Of a DNA stretch of 54,444 nucleotides, positions 32,685-42,389 are shown in pieces; position 1 is the first letter of the stretch, and every line of letters begins with the position of its first letter. Source of the DNA: Bacteroidota bacterium (GTDB taxonomy: Bacteria; Bacteroidota; Bacteroidia; Flavobacteriales_D; Crocinitomicaceae); NCBI GenBank assembly GCA_016868915.1, contig VGFL01000003.1:1-54444 (forward strand), written 5' to 3'. Below the pieces are notes generated by a model. It was not told the origin of the DNA. It saw only the letters and a list, made by a program, of their open reading frames with translations, and searched no databases. A program made the position numbers and the translations under genes.

Positions 32685-34199
32685 CTAATAGATAACAAGC
32701 GATTTGCCTGTCATTACATTTGGTTGGGGAACACCAAGGCGATTTAATATTGTAGGCGCAACATCGGCCAAGATACCCGATTTTAACTTTGTTTTTTCAT
32801 GGGTAATAAGCACGACAGGAACGGGATTTAAACTATGAGCAGTATTGGGTGAACCATCAGCATTTATAGCAAAATCGGCATTACCATGATCAGCAATAAC
32901 CAAAAATTCATACCCAAACTCCTTACCACATTCAATTACTTCCTTTAGGCAAGTATCTACTATCTCAACCGCTTTTACAATTGCATCGAAAACACCAGTA
33001 TGACCAACCATATCTGGATTTGCAAAATTTAAACAAATAAAATTTGGTTTTTCTTTCTGCATATTTTCAATGATGCGATTTTTTACTTCAAAGGCACTCA
33101 TTTCAGGAAGTAAATCATACGTGGCAACTTTCGGGGAATTGACAAGAATTCGATTTTCACCAGGGAACTCAGCTTCTCTTCCCCCATTAAAAAAGAAAGT
33201 TACATGCGGATATTTTTCTGTTTCAGCAATACGTACTTGTGTTTTTCCTACTTTTGATAAAACATCGCCCAATGTCTCATTCAAATTATCTTTTTCAAAA
33301 ATAACTTGGACGTTGTTGTAGGTCTTATCATAATTTGTCATAGTAAAATAATCCAAGTTAAGTTTTTTCATTTCAAAATCTGGAAAATCTTGCTGTGTTA
33401 ATGCTTGCGTTATTTCCCTTGGACGATCTGTTCGAAAATTAAAACAAATTACTACATCTCCCTCTGATATAGTTGCTATTGGTTGTCCGTTCTCTATTAG
33501 TACAATTGGTTCAATAAATTCATCAGTAGTATTATTCATATATTGGTTCTCAACAGCAGCAATGGCAGATGAAAATTGAGCGCCTTTTCCAAACACGAGT
33601 AAATCATATGCTTTTTTAATTCGTTCCCAACGATTATCTCTGTCCATTGCATAATATCGACCAATAATAGAAGCAATTTTACCCGTAGATTTTTTTAAAT
33701 AAGTTTCTAAATTTGAAATAAAGCCCAAACCACTTTTTGGATCGCAATCTCTTCCATCGGTAAAAGCGTGAACGAAAACATTTTCAACGCCTTGATTTTG
33801 AGCCAAATCACATAAGGCGTGTAGATGAGCTTGTGAACTATGAACTCCTCCCTCCGATACAAGTCCGATTAAGTGAAGTTTACTGTTTTTTGCCTTTTGC
33901 ATAGCATTTAATAGAACCGGATTGGTGAAAAAATCACCATCCCGGATACTTTTATTGATTCTCGTAAGTTCTTGATAAACAATTCTTCCTGCGCCAATAT
34001 TCAAATGACCAACCTCTGAATTTCCCATTTGACCATCGGGTAGGCCCACATTTTCCCCACTAGTTAATAAAGTTGCAGATGGATAGTTTTTACTGATTTC
34101 GTCCATAAATGGCGTATTAGCTTGGGCAATTGCATCCGACGTGGACCCATCACCAAGGCCCCAACCATCCAAAATGACTAATCCAAAATAATCTGTCAT
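32685..34199 (-). CDS. gpmI: 2,3-bisphosphoglycerate-independent phosphoglycerate mutase
   Basis: The 504-residue alkaline-phosphatase-superfamily enzyme has the N-terminal metal site VILDGWGLGDG, the phosphoserine nucleophile S61 in GQMGNSEVGHLNIGAGR, the DGRDCDPKSG segment, and the C-terminal metal ligands VIADHGNADFAIN and AHSLNPVPV. It interconverts 3- and 2-phosphoglycerate in glycolysis using manganese. The ATG overlaps the stop of the upstream histidine kinase gene by four bases (ATGA), so its translation is coupled to that kinase. Confidence 0.97.
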   Translation of the reverse strand: MTDYFGLVILDGWGLGDGSTSDAIAQANTPFMDEISKNYPSATLLTSGENVGLPDGQMGNSEVGHLNIGAGRIVYQELTRINKSIRDGDFFTNPVLLNAMQKAKNSKLHLIGLVSEGGVHSSQAHLHALCDLAQNQGVENVFVHAFTDGRDCDPKSGLGFISNLETYLKKSTGKIASIIGRYYAMDRDNRWERIKKAYDLLVFGKGAQFSSAIAAVENQYMNNTTDEFIEPIVLIENGQPIATISEGDVVICFNFRTDRPREITQALTQQDFPDFEMKKLNLDYFTMTNYDKTYNNVQVIFEKDNLNETLGDVLSKVGKTQVRIAETEKYPHVTFFFNGGREAEFPGENRILVNSPKVATYDLLPEMSAFEVKNRIIENMQKEKPNFICLNFANPDMVGHTGVFDAIVKAVEIVDTCLKEVIECGKEFGYEFLVIADHGNADFAINADGSPNTAHSLNPVPVVLITHEKTKLKSGILADVAPTILNRLGVPQPNVMTGKSLVIY

Positions 34200-35092
34200 A
34201 TTGGTAGTTTAAAATAGAAAATGGATCCTCTATCTTTGTTTGGTTTATAGCCAATACTTCCTTTATGAAGGTTAATGAACTCTTGGGAAATAAATAACCC
34301 TAGCCCACTCCCTTTCTGTGTGCGAATTTCTTCATCTCCAACCCTATAAAATTTAGTAAAAATATGTTCTTGCTCTTGGGATGGTATACCGATTCCGTCA
34401 TCTGATATTGAAACTAATAGCTCATTCTTTTCTCGCTGAGCATGAATTTCAATTTTAGGAGATTCTGAAGAGTATTTTATAGCATTGTCTATTAAATTTG
34501 TCAAAACCGTTTCAATCATAAACACATCGAAAGATACCGAAATTTTTTCCTTTACAGATAATTCAATATTTAATCTGGGATGACGTTTTCTAAACTGATT
34601 ACAAATAGTTTGTAAAAATGGCGCCATTTGGATTTCCTCTTTAATTGGATGCATTGCATGGCTTTCAACCCTTGCTGCATGTAAAATATTGTCAATTAAT
34701 TTCTCCAGCCGTTCGTTTTCATTAATTGCTTTGACCAAAAGATCTTTGCGTTTATCATCGTTTGGGTTTCGCTTTTGAATAGTCTGAAGATAAAGTTTAT
34801 TTGCAGCAATTGGTGTTTTTAGTTCATGAGTAACTGATAGTAAAAAATTATTTTGGCGCTGAGACAGCTCAAATTCTTTCCTAACTGAGGATCGTATTTT
34901 CCATAATCCTATAAGCAACAAAATAATAAATACAGATCCTTCCCCCACAACCATAGTGATTCGTTTATCCATAATTTTTTCATCAACATCAAGGGCTCGC
35001 GTTAATTCAATTAAATGATATCCCCACCAAATAAATTGAATTATAACATACGCACTTAACAGGTAGAAAAATAATGATGTTTGCTTTTTCAT
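34196..35092 (-). CDS. Sensor histidine kinase, membrane-bound, short
   Basis: I place the start at the ATG 35090-35092 and not at the TTG 35110 of the track, because the TTG lies inside a probable -7 promoter box and the ATG gives a normal signal-anchor start (MKKQTSLFFYLL). The 298-residue protein has two membrane segments (about 5-25 and 46-66) with a short loop, HisKA with the phospho-accepting histidine in SVTHELKTPIAANK, and HATPase with NLIDNAIKYS, DDGIGIP and GSGLGLFIS. The periplasmic loop is too short for a classical ligand domain. No response regulator gene is in the window. It is translationally coupled to gpmI. Confidence 0.88.
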   Translation of the reverse strand: MKKQTSLFFYLLSAYVIIQFIWWGYHLIELTRALDVDEKIMDKRITMVVGEGSVFIILLLIGLWKIRSSVRKEFELSQRQNNFLLSVTHELKTPIAANKLYLQTIQKRNPNDDKRKDLLVKAINENERLEKLIDNILHAARVESHAMHPIKEEIQMAPFLQTICNQFRKRHPRLNIELSVKEKISVSFDVFMIETVLTNLIDNAIKYSSESPKIEIHAQREKNELLVSISDDGIGIPSQEQEHIFTKFYRVGDEEIRTQKGSGLGLFISQEFINLHKGSIGYKPNKDRGSIFYFKLPI

Positions 35093-35107
35093 TTTGATTG
35101 TATTGTG

Positions 35108-35115
35108 CAAAATTA
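35108..35115 (-). promoter_or_regulatory. Putative -7 promoter box for the kinase-gpmI unit (TAATTTTG)
   Basis: On the minus strand the bases read TAATTTTG, a full match to TAnnTTTG, 15 bases before the chosen ATG at 35092. A clear -33 TTG at the usual distance is not seen. Confidence 0.45.
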
Positions 35116-35159
35116 CAAAAAGGTTCCCGGAAAATTTAGTCCTCCCTTTTTAGAGAACT

Positions 35160-38100
35160 TCAGTTGAGTGGCAATTCAATACAGAAAGTTGTATGCTCAT
35201 TTTCTTTAGAATCAAAATAAATTTTCCCCTTATGATTTTCGATAATTTGTTTGGTTATTGATAAACCAATTCCTGTTCCACCAGATTTTGTTGTAAAGTA
35301 GGGCACAAATACTTTATTTTGATTTTCAAGTGATATCCCTTTTCCATTGTCAGTTATAGCTAACCTTAAAACGTCCGTTTCGATGTAAATTTTAATTTCA
35401 ATTAGGGCATTTTTTTTCCCATCACATGCATGAATAGAATTTTGTAAAAGATTATTGACAGCTCTAATTATCTGGTCTTTATCACACTGTATCTCAATTT
35501 TTTTTTCTGGTTTTTCAAAATTAATAGACACTTTTTCTTGTTGAAAAATAGAAATCACATTTTCCAAAACACTGATTAATTCAACCTTTTTAAGAATTGG
35601 CGAGGGCATTTTAGCAAAATTTGAAAATTCATTTGCGATACGACTCAAGCCATCAATTTGTTCGATTAAAGAATTTGCAAGACGATTTACCTTTTCTTTG
35701 GCTACAGGATTTTCTTTGTCAAAAACACGCATCATTTGCTGAATACTTAACTTCATTGGAGTCAATGGATTTTTAATCTCATGAGCTACTTGTTTGGCCA
35801 TGTCTCTCCAAGCTGATTCTCTTTCACTTTTTTTCAACTGCTCTGCAGTTTGTTCTAACTCCAGCAATTTTTTGTTATACTCGTTTATTAAAACCCCAAT
35901 TTCGTCATTGTTTTCGTATTGAATTATTTCATTCTTTTTCCCAAACTGAAGAAGTGAAAGATTTATTTGCAAAAATCGCAGGGGTTTTGTTACCCAGTTA
36001 GCCATTATAATTGCAAGAATAATTGAGACTGCTAACAACAAGACAAAGACATTTATAATTGCGATTAGAAACTGTTGTATTTGGGACTCTAACTCTTGTT
36101 GTTGCCCAAAGTGTTGCAAGTTGACAAATGCTAATAATTTACCATCTGAGTTGAAAAATGGTAAATACGCGGAAATATAATTTAATTCTCCAATATTTTC
36201 CTGGTGGCTAAACTCACTTTTATTCTGTATTTTAAGCTGGTTAAAAGCCAATGAATTCATTTGTTCTCCGATTAAACCAATATTAAATATTTTTGGACGA
36301 GATGTAGCAAGTAAATATCCATCTGCGTCATACAGATTAATATCAGTAACAAAAACTTTTGATAATTTGGATAAAATAAAGTTAATATAATTCCCATTTT
36401 CATTAACATCTAAGTACTTCATTTCTCCTATTTTATTTCGCATTTCCATTTCCAGCGAACCTAATTTTTCACTAATTATTTTTGTTGTAAATGTATTGTA
36501 TTGGTTCTTAACGAATAGGCCGCTACCCCAACCAAAGGCAAATAGGGAGAAGAAAACGATGCCAACCAGAAGCATCTGGATTTTTAATGCTAAAGAAAAA
36601 GTATTCTTAAAAATAATTTTTCCACTTCGGATGAAGTAAAAAGGTAAAATAATAATACCAAAGAATGTAAAGATATAAGAAACCGATGTTAATGTTTCGA
36701 AGATAGAAAATACTCGAGAAGAAATTATAATTGTATCTTTTGACGTTTTTTTCAATATGAAATGATTGTATCCTCCGTATTTTACATTTCCTTTCTTTTG
36801 ATTTTCGGGTAAGAGTAATGGCGATGATGGATATCCAAATTCTCCAAATTTTGCGACTAATTTTTTATTGTGATACTTAGCAATTGAATATTTTTCAAAA
36901 GAGCGCAAGACATTTGACTCAGAAGATATCAATAAGCGCGGAAACCCAATACCTTCTGGGATTTTTTTTGATTTTAAGGTTACAAATAAATAGAATTTTA
37001 CATTCTCATCATTGTAAAAAGGCTGGAGAATAACATAGCTGAGCTGCTCGGTGTAATCGCTTACATAATAAATATTACTATCTAAAGTTGAAGGAATACA
37101 GTGCTCCTTGATAAGTGAATTAATTTCTTTAAACTTTAAATTTTCTTTTGTTACTATTGGGCCCCCTATGGAATCAAACAAATTGAAATTCATTTCATAA
37201 CGTTCCCAATAGCCATTAAAAATCTTTCGTTCAATTGAATATTCAAAATCATTGAGGTCCACAGTGTCTTTGGAGTGGCTTATCCGATTTAAGTATGTAT
37301 CTGATTTTATTTTTTCAATAATTTTTTGATATTCTATTTCTGTTTCCTCTTGTTTTTCTGATACCAATTCTTCGGCAATCTTTTGGCATTCAATATTCAT
37401 CTTAGACTCGTTTGTCCATGTAAGATTAAATGCAACAAAAATTGCCGCAATTATCAAAAGAACTAAACCATTTATTTCGAATGAAATAAATGTTGGATTT
37501 CTTCTGTTCGGCAAAATAATCCACATACCGATAAGCAAAGGAATAATAATTCCAACAATATGATAGCTTGAATCATATATGAAATAAATCAAAAAAGTAA
37601 TGCTGAATAGAAATAAAATACGAGCTAAATTACCGTGCCTATAATTCTCTCTATTAAAAGCATCGACAATATGCTTCAAAAGTGAGTAATAAGTATAAAA
37701 TAAAAACCCAATCGTAAATAAAGCCAGATAAGAAAGTAAATTAAGGCTAAAGAATTTATCTGTAAAAAGATAAATTTCTGATTTACTAACTATACTTGAA
37801 ACAAGGAATAAAATAAAATTCCAAAGTAAGAAAGTAGAACCAAGAAAAATGAAAAGAATTGTTTTAAGCCAAACATTAGAGAATGATATCACCTTAAGAT
37901 ATCGAATAAAACAATTTATCACGAACACGAGAATAAATACATTTATGAGGTATTCATAGAAATTTGGAAAATACTCATTAATATAAAAAAATTGTTTGCT
38001 AAAAATAGCAATTTCATTATCAAAAAAACTTCTTGAGTAGTTCAAAGAAATTCCCCTTAAAACAATTGTAATCAGAGGAAAAATCCAGGCATATCTTAAA

Positions 38101-38777
38101 GAACTTCTCCTGAAACTAATATATAAGGCAATAATTAAAAGCGCTATCGCTATCAGAGATAAAGCAAGTAAAATATACGCCTGAATATTACTTGGAATTT
38201 GTTTATTCGAAGGAATGATGCTAAATAAGTACTCATTTTTGGAGTTAAAAATCTGAAGCGGAGAATCTTTATCAATAAGTACTTGAGCCGAAATAGGAAT
38301 TCCAAGATTAGGAGAAAATCTATTGACGAGGTGTTCATTTTGATACGGGTACTCATTTTTTACCAAAAGTGAAACAGCAATAACGTAGCCATTTGCACTT
38401 TTAACTTTAGTTAAATACCAGCCATTTTGTAAATGATTGATTCCATCATTTGGAAAATGAATATCGGCGAATCTATTTATTGGAACTTGATTTGTATTCC
38501 AATATATCAGAGAATCATTTTTGTATATGTGTATTTTAAATTCATCGTTATTTTCACTTTTTTTCCAAGATGATAACGTTCCTGATTTAAGTGTTTCTTT
38601 AAGTTTTAATTGGGCAACACGATCTAATTTTTGTTCATATTCCAATATTTTTGCATTGAGTCGGGAAACAATAGCATCATAATCGTGGTGAGAAATAATT
38701 GCATAGCTTATTAAATAAGCTACTGCAAAAGCAAATGAAAAAAAGTAAAGTTTATATTTAAAAAGAAAGCTTTTCAA
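35160..38777 (-). CDS. Large NtrY-like sensor histidine kinase
   Basis: The 1,205-residue protein has an N-terminal membrane segment (about 10-30), a long periplasmic stretch, then six or more membrane helices between about 200 and 460, another extracytoplasmic region, further helices near 695-750, and a last membrane segment before HAMP (about 935-1000). The catalytic part is NtrY-like: KQVAHEIKNPLTPMKLS (phosphohistidine), NLLQNSIHAC, DNGKGIS and GTGIGLSI. The start is TTG at 38775-38777; a TAG immediately upstream and the absence of any early Met leave no alternative. It overlaps the udk stop by four bases. No response regulator is adjacent. Confidence 0.85.
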   Translation of the reverse strand: MKSFLFKYKLYFFSFAFAVAYLISYAIISHHDYDAIVSRLNAKILEYEQKLDRVAQLKLKETLKSGTLSSWKKSENNDEFKIHIYKNDSLIYWNTNQVPINRFADIHFPNDGINHLQNGWYLTKVKSANGYVIAVSLLVKNEYPYQNEHLVNRFSPNLGIPISAQVLIDKDSPLQIFNSKNEYLFSIIPSNKQIPSNIQAYILLALSLIAIALLIIALYISFRRSSLRYAWIFPLITIVLRGISLNYSRSFFDNEIAIFSKQFFYINEYFPNFYEYLINVFILVFVINCFIRYLKVISFSNVWLKTILFIFLGSTFLLWNFILFLVSSIVSKSEIYLFTDKFFSLNLLSYLALFTIGFLFYTYYSLLKHIVDAFNRENYRHGNLARILFLFSITFLIYFIYDSSYHIVGIIIPLLIGMWIILPNRRNPTFISFEINGLVLLIIAAIFVAFNLTWTNESKMNIECQKIAEELVSEKQEETEIEYQKIIEKIKSDTYLNRISHSKDTVDLNDFEYSIERKIFNGYWERYEMNFNLFDSIGGPIVTKENLKFKEINSLIKEHCIPSTLDSNIYYVSDYTEQLSYVILQPFYNDENVKFYLFVTLKSKKIPEGIGFPRLLISSESNVLRSFEKYSIAKYHNKKLVAKFGEFGYPSSPLLLPENQKKGNVKYGGYNHFILKKTSKDTIIISSRVFSIFETLTSVSYIFTFFGIIILPFYFIRSGKIIFKNTFSLALKIQMLLVGIVFFSLFAFGWGSGLFVKNQYNTFTTKIISEKLGSLEMEMRNKIGEMKYLDVNENGNYINFILSKLSKVFVTDINLYDADGYLLATSRPKIFNIGLIGEQMNSLAFNQLKIQNKSEFSHQENIGELNYISAYLPFFNSDGKLLAFVNLQHFGQQQELESQIQQFLIAIINVFVLLLAVSIILAIIMANWVTKPLRFLQINLSLLQFGKKNEIIQYENNDEIGVLINEYNKKLLELEQTAEQLKKSERESAWRDMAKQVAHEIKNPLTPMKLSIQQMMRVFDKENPVAKEKVNRLANSLIEQIDGLSRIANEFSNFAKMPSPILKKVELISVLENVISIFQQEKVSINFEKPEKKIEIQCDKDQIIRAVNNLLQNSIHACDGKKNALIEIKIYIETDVLRLAITDNGKGISLENQNKVFVPYFTTKSGGTGIGLSITKQIIENHKGKIYFDSKENEHTTFCIELPLN

Positions 38778-39406
38778 CTATTTACTGAATTGATTTGCCT
38801 GTCTTCAAGGGTCGTATAAATTCCTGTTTTTATCTTTTCAAAATCTTCATCTACAAACTCATCATTTCTGTAAATATAATTGGCATAATGTTGATAGGGA
38901 TGAATGTAATTTTCATAACAAGGTATTACATGTTGCTTCCATTGATATACAATTTCTTCAGGTAAATACCCCCTCGTTTGACTATCTCTAAGTATTCGTC
39001 TACGCAATTGAATTTCTGGATGCAGATGAACAAATATTGTCATTTCCAATAATTGGCGTATTTCTTCATAATGTAAAATAAAAAGGCCTTCGATGATTAT
39101 TATTTGAGATGGTTTGATTGTTATATAATTGTTTAAATAGGGTGGTGAATTAAAGTGATATTGTTTTAATTTAATTGATTCCCCTTCAATTATCTTTTTC
39201 AAATCGGCACTTATTTTTCCTCTATCTAATGCGGTTGGTAGATCAAAATTTACTTTTCCATTTTCATCCTTTTTCTGCTTTTCTATTGGCAAATAATAAT
39301 TATCTAAAGAAAAAATGGCAGGTTCTAAATGATTCAATTCAGATTTTAATTTATTCAATAAGGTTGTTTTACCTGAACCACTACCTCCGCAAATACCAAT
39401 AATCAT
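38774..39406 (-). CDS. udk: Uridine kinase
   Basis: The 210-residue P-loop kinase has the nucleotide site GICGGSGSGKTTLL (about 4-17), the LDNYYLP segment with the catalytic aspartate, IIIEGLFILHYEEI and the RRRILRDSQTRG lid. It phosphorylates uridine and cytidine in the pyrimidine salvage pathway. It is the first gene of a two-gene unit with the NtrY-like kinase. ATG start. Family members are about 205-215 residues, so it is complete. Confidence 0.93.
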   Translation of the reverse strand: MIIGICGGSGSGKTTLLNKLKSELNHLEPAIFSLDNYYLPIEKQKKDENGKVNFDLPTALDRGKISADLKKIIEGESIKLKQYHFNSPPYLNNYITIKPSQIIIIEGLFILHYEEIRQLLEMTIFVHLHPEIQLRRRILRDSQTRGYLPEEIVYQWKQHVIPCYENYIHPYQHYANYIYRNDEFVDEDFEKIKTGIYTTLEDRQINSVNS

Positions 39407-39460
39407 AGTTGATGTAAATTAACACGAATTTACAAATTATTGGGATGATTTTCAATCAAT

Positions 39461-39485
39461 AAGAGAAAACAGGATTTTTCTCTTA
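39461..39485 (-). terminator. Hairpin overlapping the DUF5686 gene stop codon
   Basis: AAGAGAAAA (39461-39469) pairs perfectly with TTTTCTCTT (39476-39484), a nine-pair stem with a six-base loop. The stop codon TAA of the minus-strand DUF5686 gene lies at its 5' foot. The 3' arm is U-rich but a further T-run is weak, so it may act as a terminator or as a 3' protecting hairpin. Confidence 0.45.
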
Positions 39486-41960
39486 AAAATTCCATTTCAT
39501 ACTCCGATCATCAAGTAAGGCAAAAGAAATTTTCCATGTTGCCCGAACAGGAATTTGATTGCCATCTGAGAGAACTCCATATAAACCAATTCTTAATCTT
39601 CGACGTGAAATTTTAAAATTCCTCTCTAATCCCGCCAATGCCTCATAATGTAACCAATTGTGTTCTTTAACAAACAGCACCCCTGCTCCTGTGACCAGAC
39701 CAATTCTTGTTTTTTTCATAAACGGAATTTTGTTTATGATTGCGCCATTATCATGATGTACAATGTGTGCTTCCATAGAATAATCGATCGTTGGCAATGT
39801 AGTGTCTAGGCCCTGAAAAGAATAAAGCGGATTTGAAAACCAAATAGGATCACTTCTTCGCTGAAATTTATAATCTGGATCCCTCAAATTTCTTGCGCTC
39901 AAAAATTTACCTAAATTACCCCTGTAACTCGTCGTTCCAATGGTCCCCAACTTAAATGTCTGCTCAACATTAATTTGTAGGTATTCATGGTCAATATCAC
40001 TACCAAAAATTTTCGGAATACCCCGTTCGTAGTTAAGACTAAACGTTGGCCATGAAGATCCTAAAAGAACTTTTCGATAAGGTTCTCTCATGTATTTTTG
40101 GCGTGGGGTGTAACGAATAGAGATATCGGAAACAAAAGCTTGATAAGTTTGAAATTCTATTGGATCATTATTCGGAATTGCATCATCTAACCAAGTAAGG
40201 AATTTAAAATCCTTTAATGATCTTCTTTCTGAGAATTCATTATCAAAATCAATATAAAAACCATTAAAAATTTCGTAATCTAACGCTGTTCTGGTTTTCG
40301 TCGCTTCAATAAAATTATCGCGCTTATATATTTGTGAAATAGCATCATACCCCCGAATGACATCAAAATTATGATTAAATGACCATCGGATAGTTCCAAA
40401 ATGGAATGGATCAAAACGATACTTCCACCAAGTATCCGTTTTAACGTCGCGATTTAAGAACCCATAAGATATTTGGGTGTACGAATCCAATGTACGTTCA
40501 TCTTTCCATTTTTTAAAATAATCTATCCATGGATTAATTCTTGGCCCACCGATAAATATCGGTTGGATTAAAGAAGCTATTGAGGTAAATGTGAATTGAT
40601 TTTTTTTGGCTCTATTTCTGTGGTCAATCCCAAACCAAAGTACCTTTAAAAAAGTAATTTTATTAAAAACTGAATCTACTGAATCTAGATACTCTTTTCT
40701 GTTTTGTGCCTCAAATATGCTATCTCTGACAAGAATAAATTTACGTTCCTCATCAGTTAGTACTCCCTGTCTTTTCTCAGACCAATAAATAGAATCCTTT
40801 TCATACGCTTCTTTTTCAGTAACGGCAACTTCATTTCCAAAAAATTTAGTCCCAAAATTGGGATTAAAATTATAATTTGAAAAAGCAGCGAAAGTAGATC
40901 CTGTGCTGATTTCACTCTTATATTTTACCCCATATTTCAACTCTTGAATTTTTAATACACACATACTATCTCCTTGATGGTCAAACTCCTGATAAATAGT
41001 AAAATAATCATACTTTAGAAGGTTTCCTTTTTCCATTCTCAATTCAAGTTTTTGAATAAGCCATAGTGAGTCTACAACATAAATATACCCTTCAAGTGTT
41101 GTCGTTGCGACGCTACGAGCAGAAATTTTTATTTTGGAAATATTTTTCCCGTTTTCTTGATATTTTGTTTCTAATCGATACTTGTAGGATAAAATACCGG
41201 GACTAGAAATCGGCGACATGATTGGATTTGCGTGTAAATCATCTATTCGAAGTAAGTTTTCAAAGAAATTAAAATTTGATTTTACTGTTGTAGTATAGTA
41301 AAGATTTTTTGCTGATCCACGCAATTCATATGCATTCCGAATCTCCTTAACTTTATCATAGGGAGTAAAGTTACGTGTAAGCTGAACCTCAGCTAGATTC
41401 ATGTTTTCAGCTAATAAATCTGCAGCTTTTTTTTCCTCATCTTCAAAAGGGACATCAACCTCAGTTTTTTTTTGCTTTTTTTTGGGCTGGTTTTTACGAT
41501 CTAGCTTCTCACTAGCTTTAATATAAACCTCAACGGAGTGAGGGTAATTCCACAGACTAATTTTATCACGTTTTTCCACCACCTTGAGCATGATTTCACG
41601 TCCTGGATTTGATTTTTTGGACTGAATATCCATCTCCCCGAAATCCTTGATAGTTGAAGGAAATAATTGAATGTCTTTATTTAGGGGTTTATCAACAACT
41701 GCTAAATAGCTCTCTCTTTCCTGAAAACCTGTTGCATTTACAACCAAAAAATATTCTCCGGGCATCAATCTCAGTTCAAAATATCCATTCACATCACAAA
41801 TCGTTCGCTGATCTGTCATGTTTTTTAGATAAATTTTTGAATAGGGAATAGGGTCGTTTCGCTCATCGGTTACCTTTCCGCTTACCAAAATTTGAGAAAC
41901 AGAAAAAGTGTAGGATCCAGTTAGAAATAGCAAAGAAAGAAAAAGTCCTCTTAAAATCAT
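39483..41960 (-). CDS. DUF5686 outer-membrane protein with carboxypeptidase-regulatory-like domain
   Basis: The 825-residue product has a signal peptide (about 1-23), a beta-sandwich CarboxypepD_reg-like domain (about 25-110: VSGKVTDERNDPIPYSKIYLKN ... GYFELRLMPGEYFLVVNATGFQ), a middle segment with a Lys-rich linker (KKKQKKTEVDVPFEDEEKKAADLL) and a long C-terminal barrel region typical of DUF5686 (RGYDAISQIYKRDNFIEA ... FNLNYERG). It resembles TonB-dependent receptors in having the plug-side N-domain but lacks a recognisable plug. Function unknown; outer membrane by inference. ATG start; not clearly in an operon. Confidence 0.85.
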   Translation of the reverse strand: MILRGLFLSLLFLTGSYTFSVSQILVSGKVTDERNDPIPYSKIYLKNMTDQRTICDVNGYFELRLMPGEYFLVVNATGFQERESYLAVVDKPLNKDIQLFPSTIKDFGEMDIQSKKSNPGREIMLKVVEKRDKISLWNYPHSVEVYIKASEKLDRKNQPKKKQKKTEVDVPFEDEEKKAADLLAENMNLAEVQLTRNFTPYDKVKEIRNAYELRGSAKNLYYTTTVKSNFNFFENLLRIDDLHANPIMSPISSPGILSYKYRLETKYQENGKNISKIKISARSVATTTLEGYIYVVDSLWLIQKLELRMEKGNLLKYDYFTIYQEFDHQGDSMCVLKIQELKYGVKYKSEISTGSTFAAFSNYNFNPNFGTKFFGNEVAVTEKEAYEKDSIYWSEKRQGVLTDEERKFILVRDSIFEAQNRKEYLDSVDSVFNKITFLKVLWFGIDHRNRAKKNQFTFTSIASLIQPIFIGGPRINPWIDYFKKWKDERTLDSYTQISYGFLNRDVKTDTWWKYRFDPFHFGTIRWSFNHNFDVIRGYDAISQIYKRDNFIEATKTRTALDYEIFNGFYIDFDNEFSERRSLKDFKFLTWLDDAIPNNDPIEFQTYQAFVSDISIRYTPRQKYMREPYRKVLLGSSWPTFSLNYERGIPKIFGSDIDHEYLQINVEQTFKLGTIGTTSYRGNLGKFLSARNLRDPDYKFQRRSDPIWFSNPLYSFQGLDTTLPTIDYSMEAHIVHHDNGAIINKIPFMKKTRIGLVTGAGVLFVKEHNWLHYEALAGLERNFKISRRRLRIGLYGVLSDGNQIPVRATWKISFALLDDRSMKWNF

Positions 41961-42014
41961 TCGAAACTTTAGACGTAAAAAAAGGAGTTTGGTTACCTCT
42001 AATAAGAATAAACA

Positions 42015-42239
42015 TCAATCCTTTTGGGTTTGTTGCGACTCCAAAAATTTCATGTGATTATCCATGCGCTTTATCATCCATTTTTTGAAAAAAAACATCA
42101 AGAATGCAATAAGTGGCATACTTAAATACACTCCCCATTTGTCAAATCCAACTAAAATGCAATTGATAATGACAATAATTAAAGAAATGACACCTGTTAT
42201 CAGCCAAAAATACAACATAATTCTATTGTAAAGTTTCAT
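42015..42239 (-). CDS. Small two-span membrane protein of unknown function
   Basis: The 74-residue product has two membrane segments (about 8-28 and 33-50) and a C-terminal amphipathic helix with basic residues (KKWMIKRMDNHMKFLESQQ). I do not recognise a family. It sits 54 bases upstream of the DUF5686 gene on the same strand and could share its transcript. A TAAATTTG box on the minus strand (42256-42249) lies only 9 bases before its ATG. Confidence 0.6.
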   Translation of the reverse strand: MKLYNRIMLYFWLITGVISLIIVIINCILVGFDKWGVYLSMPLIAFLMFFFKKWMIKRMDNHMKFLESQQTQKD

Positions 42240-42364
42240 CGTTTAATTCAAATTTAATCGTCAACAATTTATAAATAATTTTGTTCCTAAAAAGCGATGT
42301 CCTTTTAATTTACAAAAATGGAAATTATAAAATCCTCATTAATTCCCGCAACGATAAATTTAAG

Positions 42365-42372
42365 TAATTTTG
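42365..42372 (+). promoter_or_regulatory. Putative -7 promoter box for the 42390-45506 operon (TAATTTTG)
   Basis: TAATTTTG matches TAnnTTTG and is 17 bases before the ATG at 42390. No clear -33 TTG is visible at about 20 bases upstream. Confidence 0.45.
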
Positions 42373-42389
42373 TATAATTTCAAACTTCT

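Noticed and set aside
32444-32698. 84-residue minus-strand ORF and a T-arm-like GGGTCGAATTC near 32515-32545
   Set aside because: The ORF has no domain-like pattern and overlaps the tail-anchored gene and the gpmI stop region. The T-arm-like string lacks pairing stems, so no tRNA is called.
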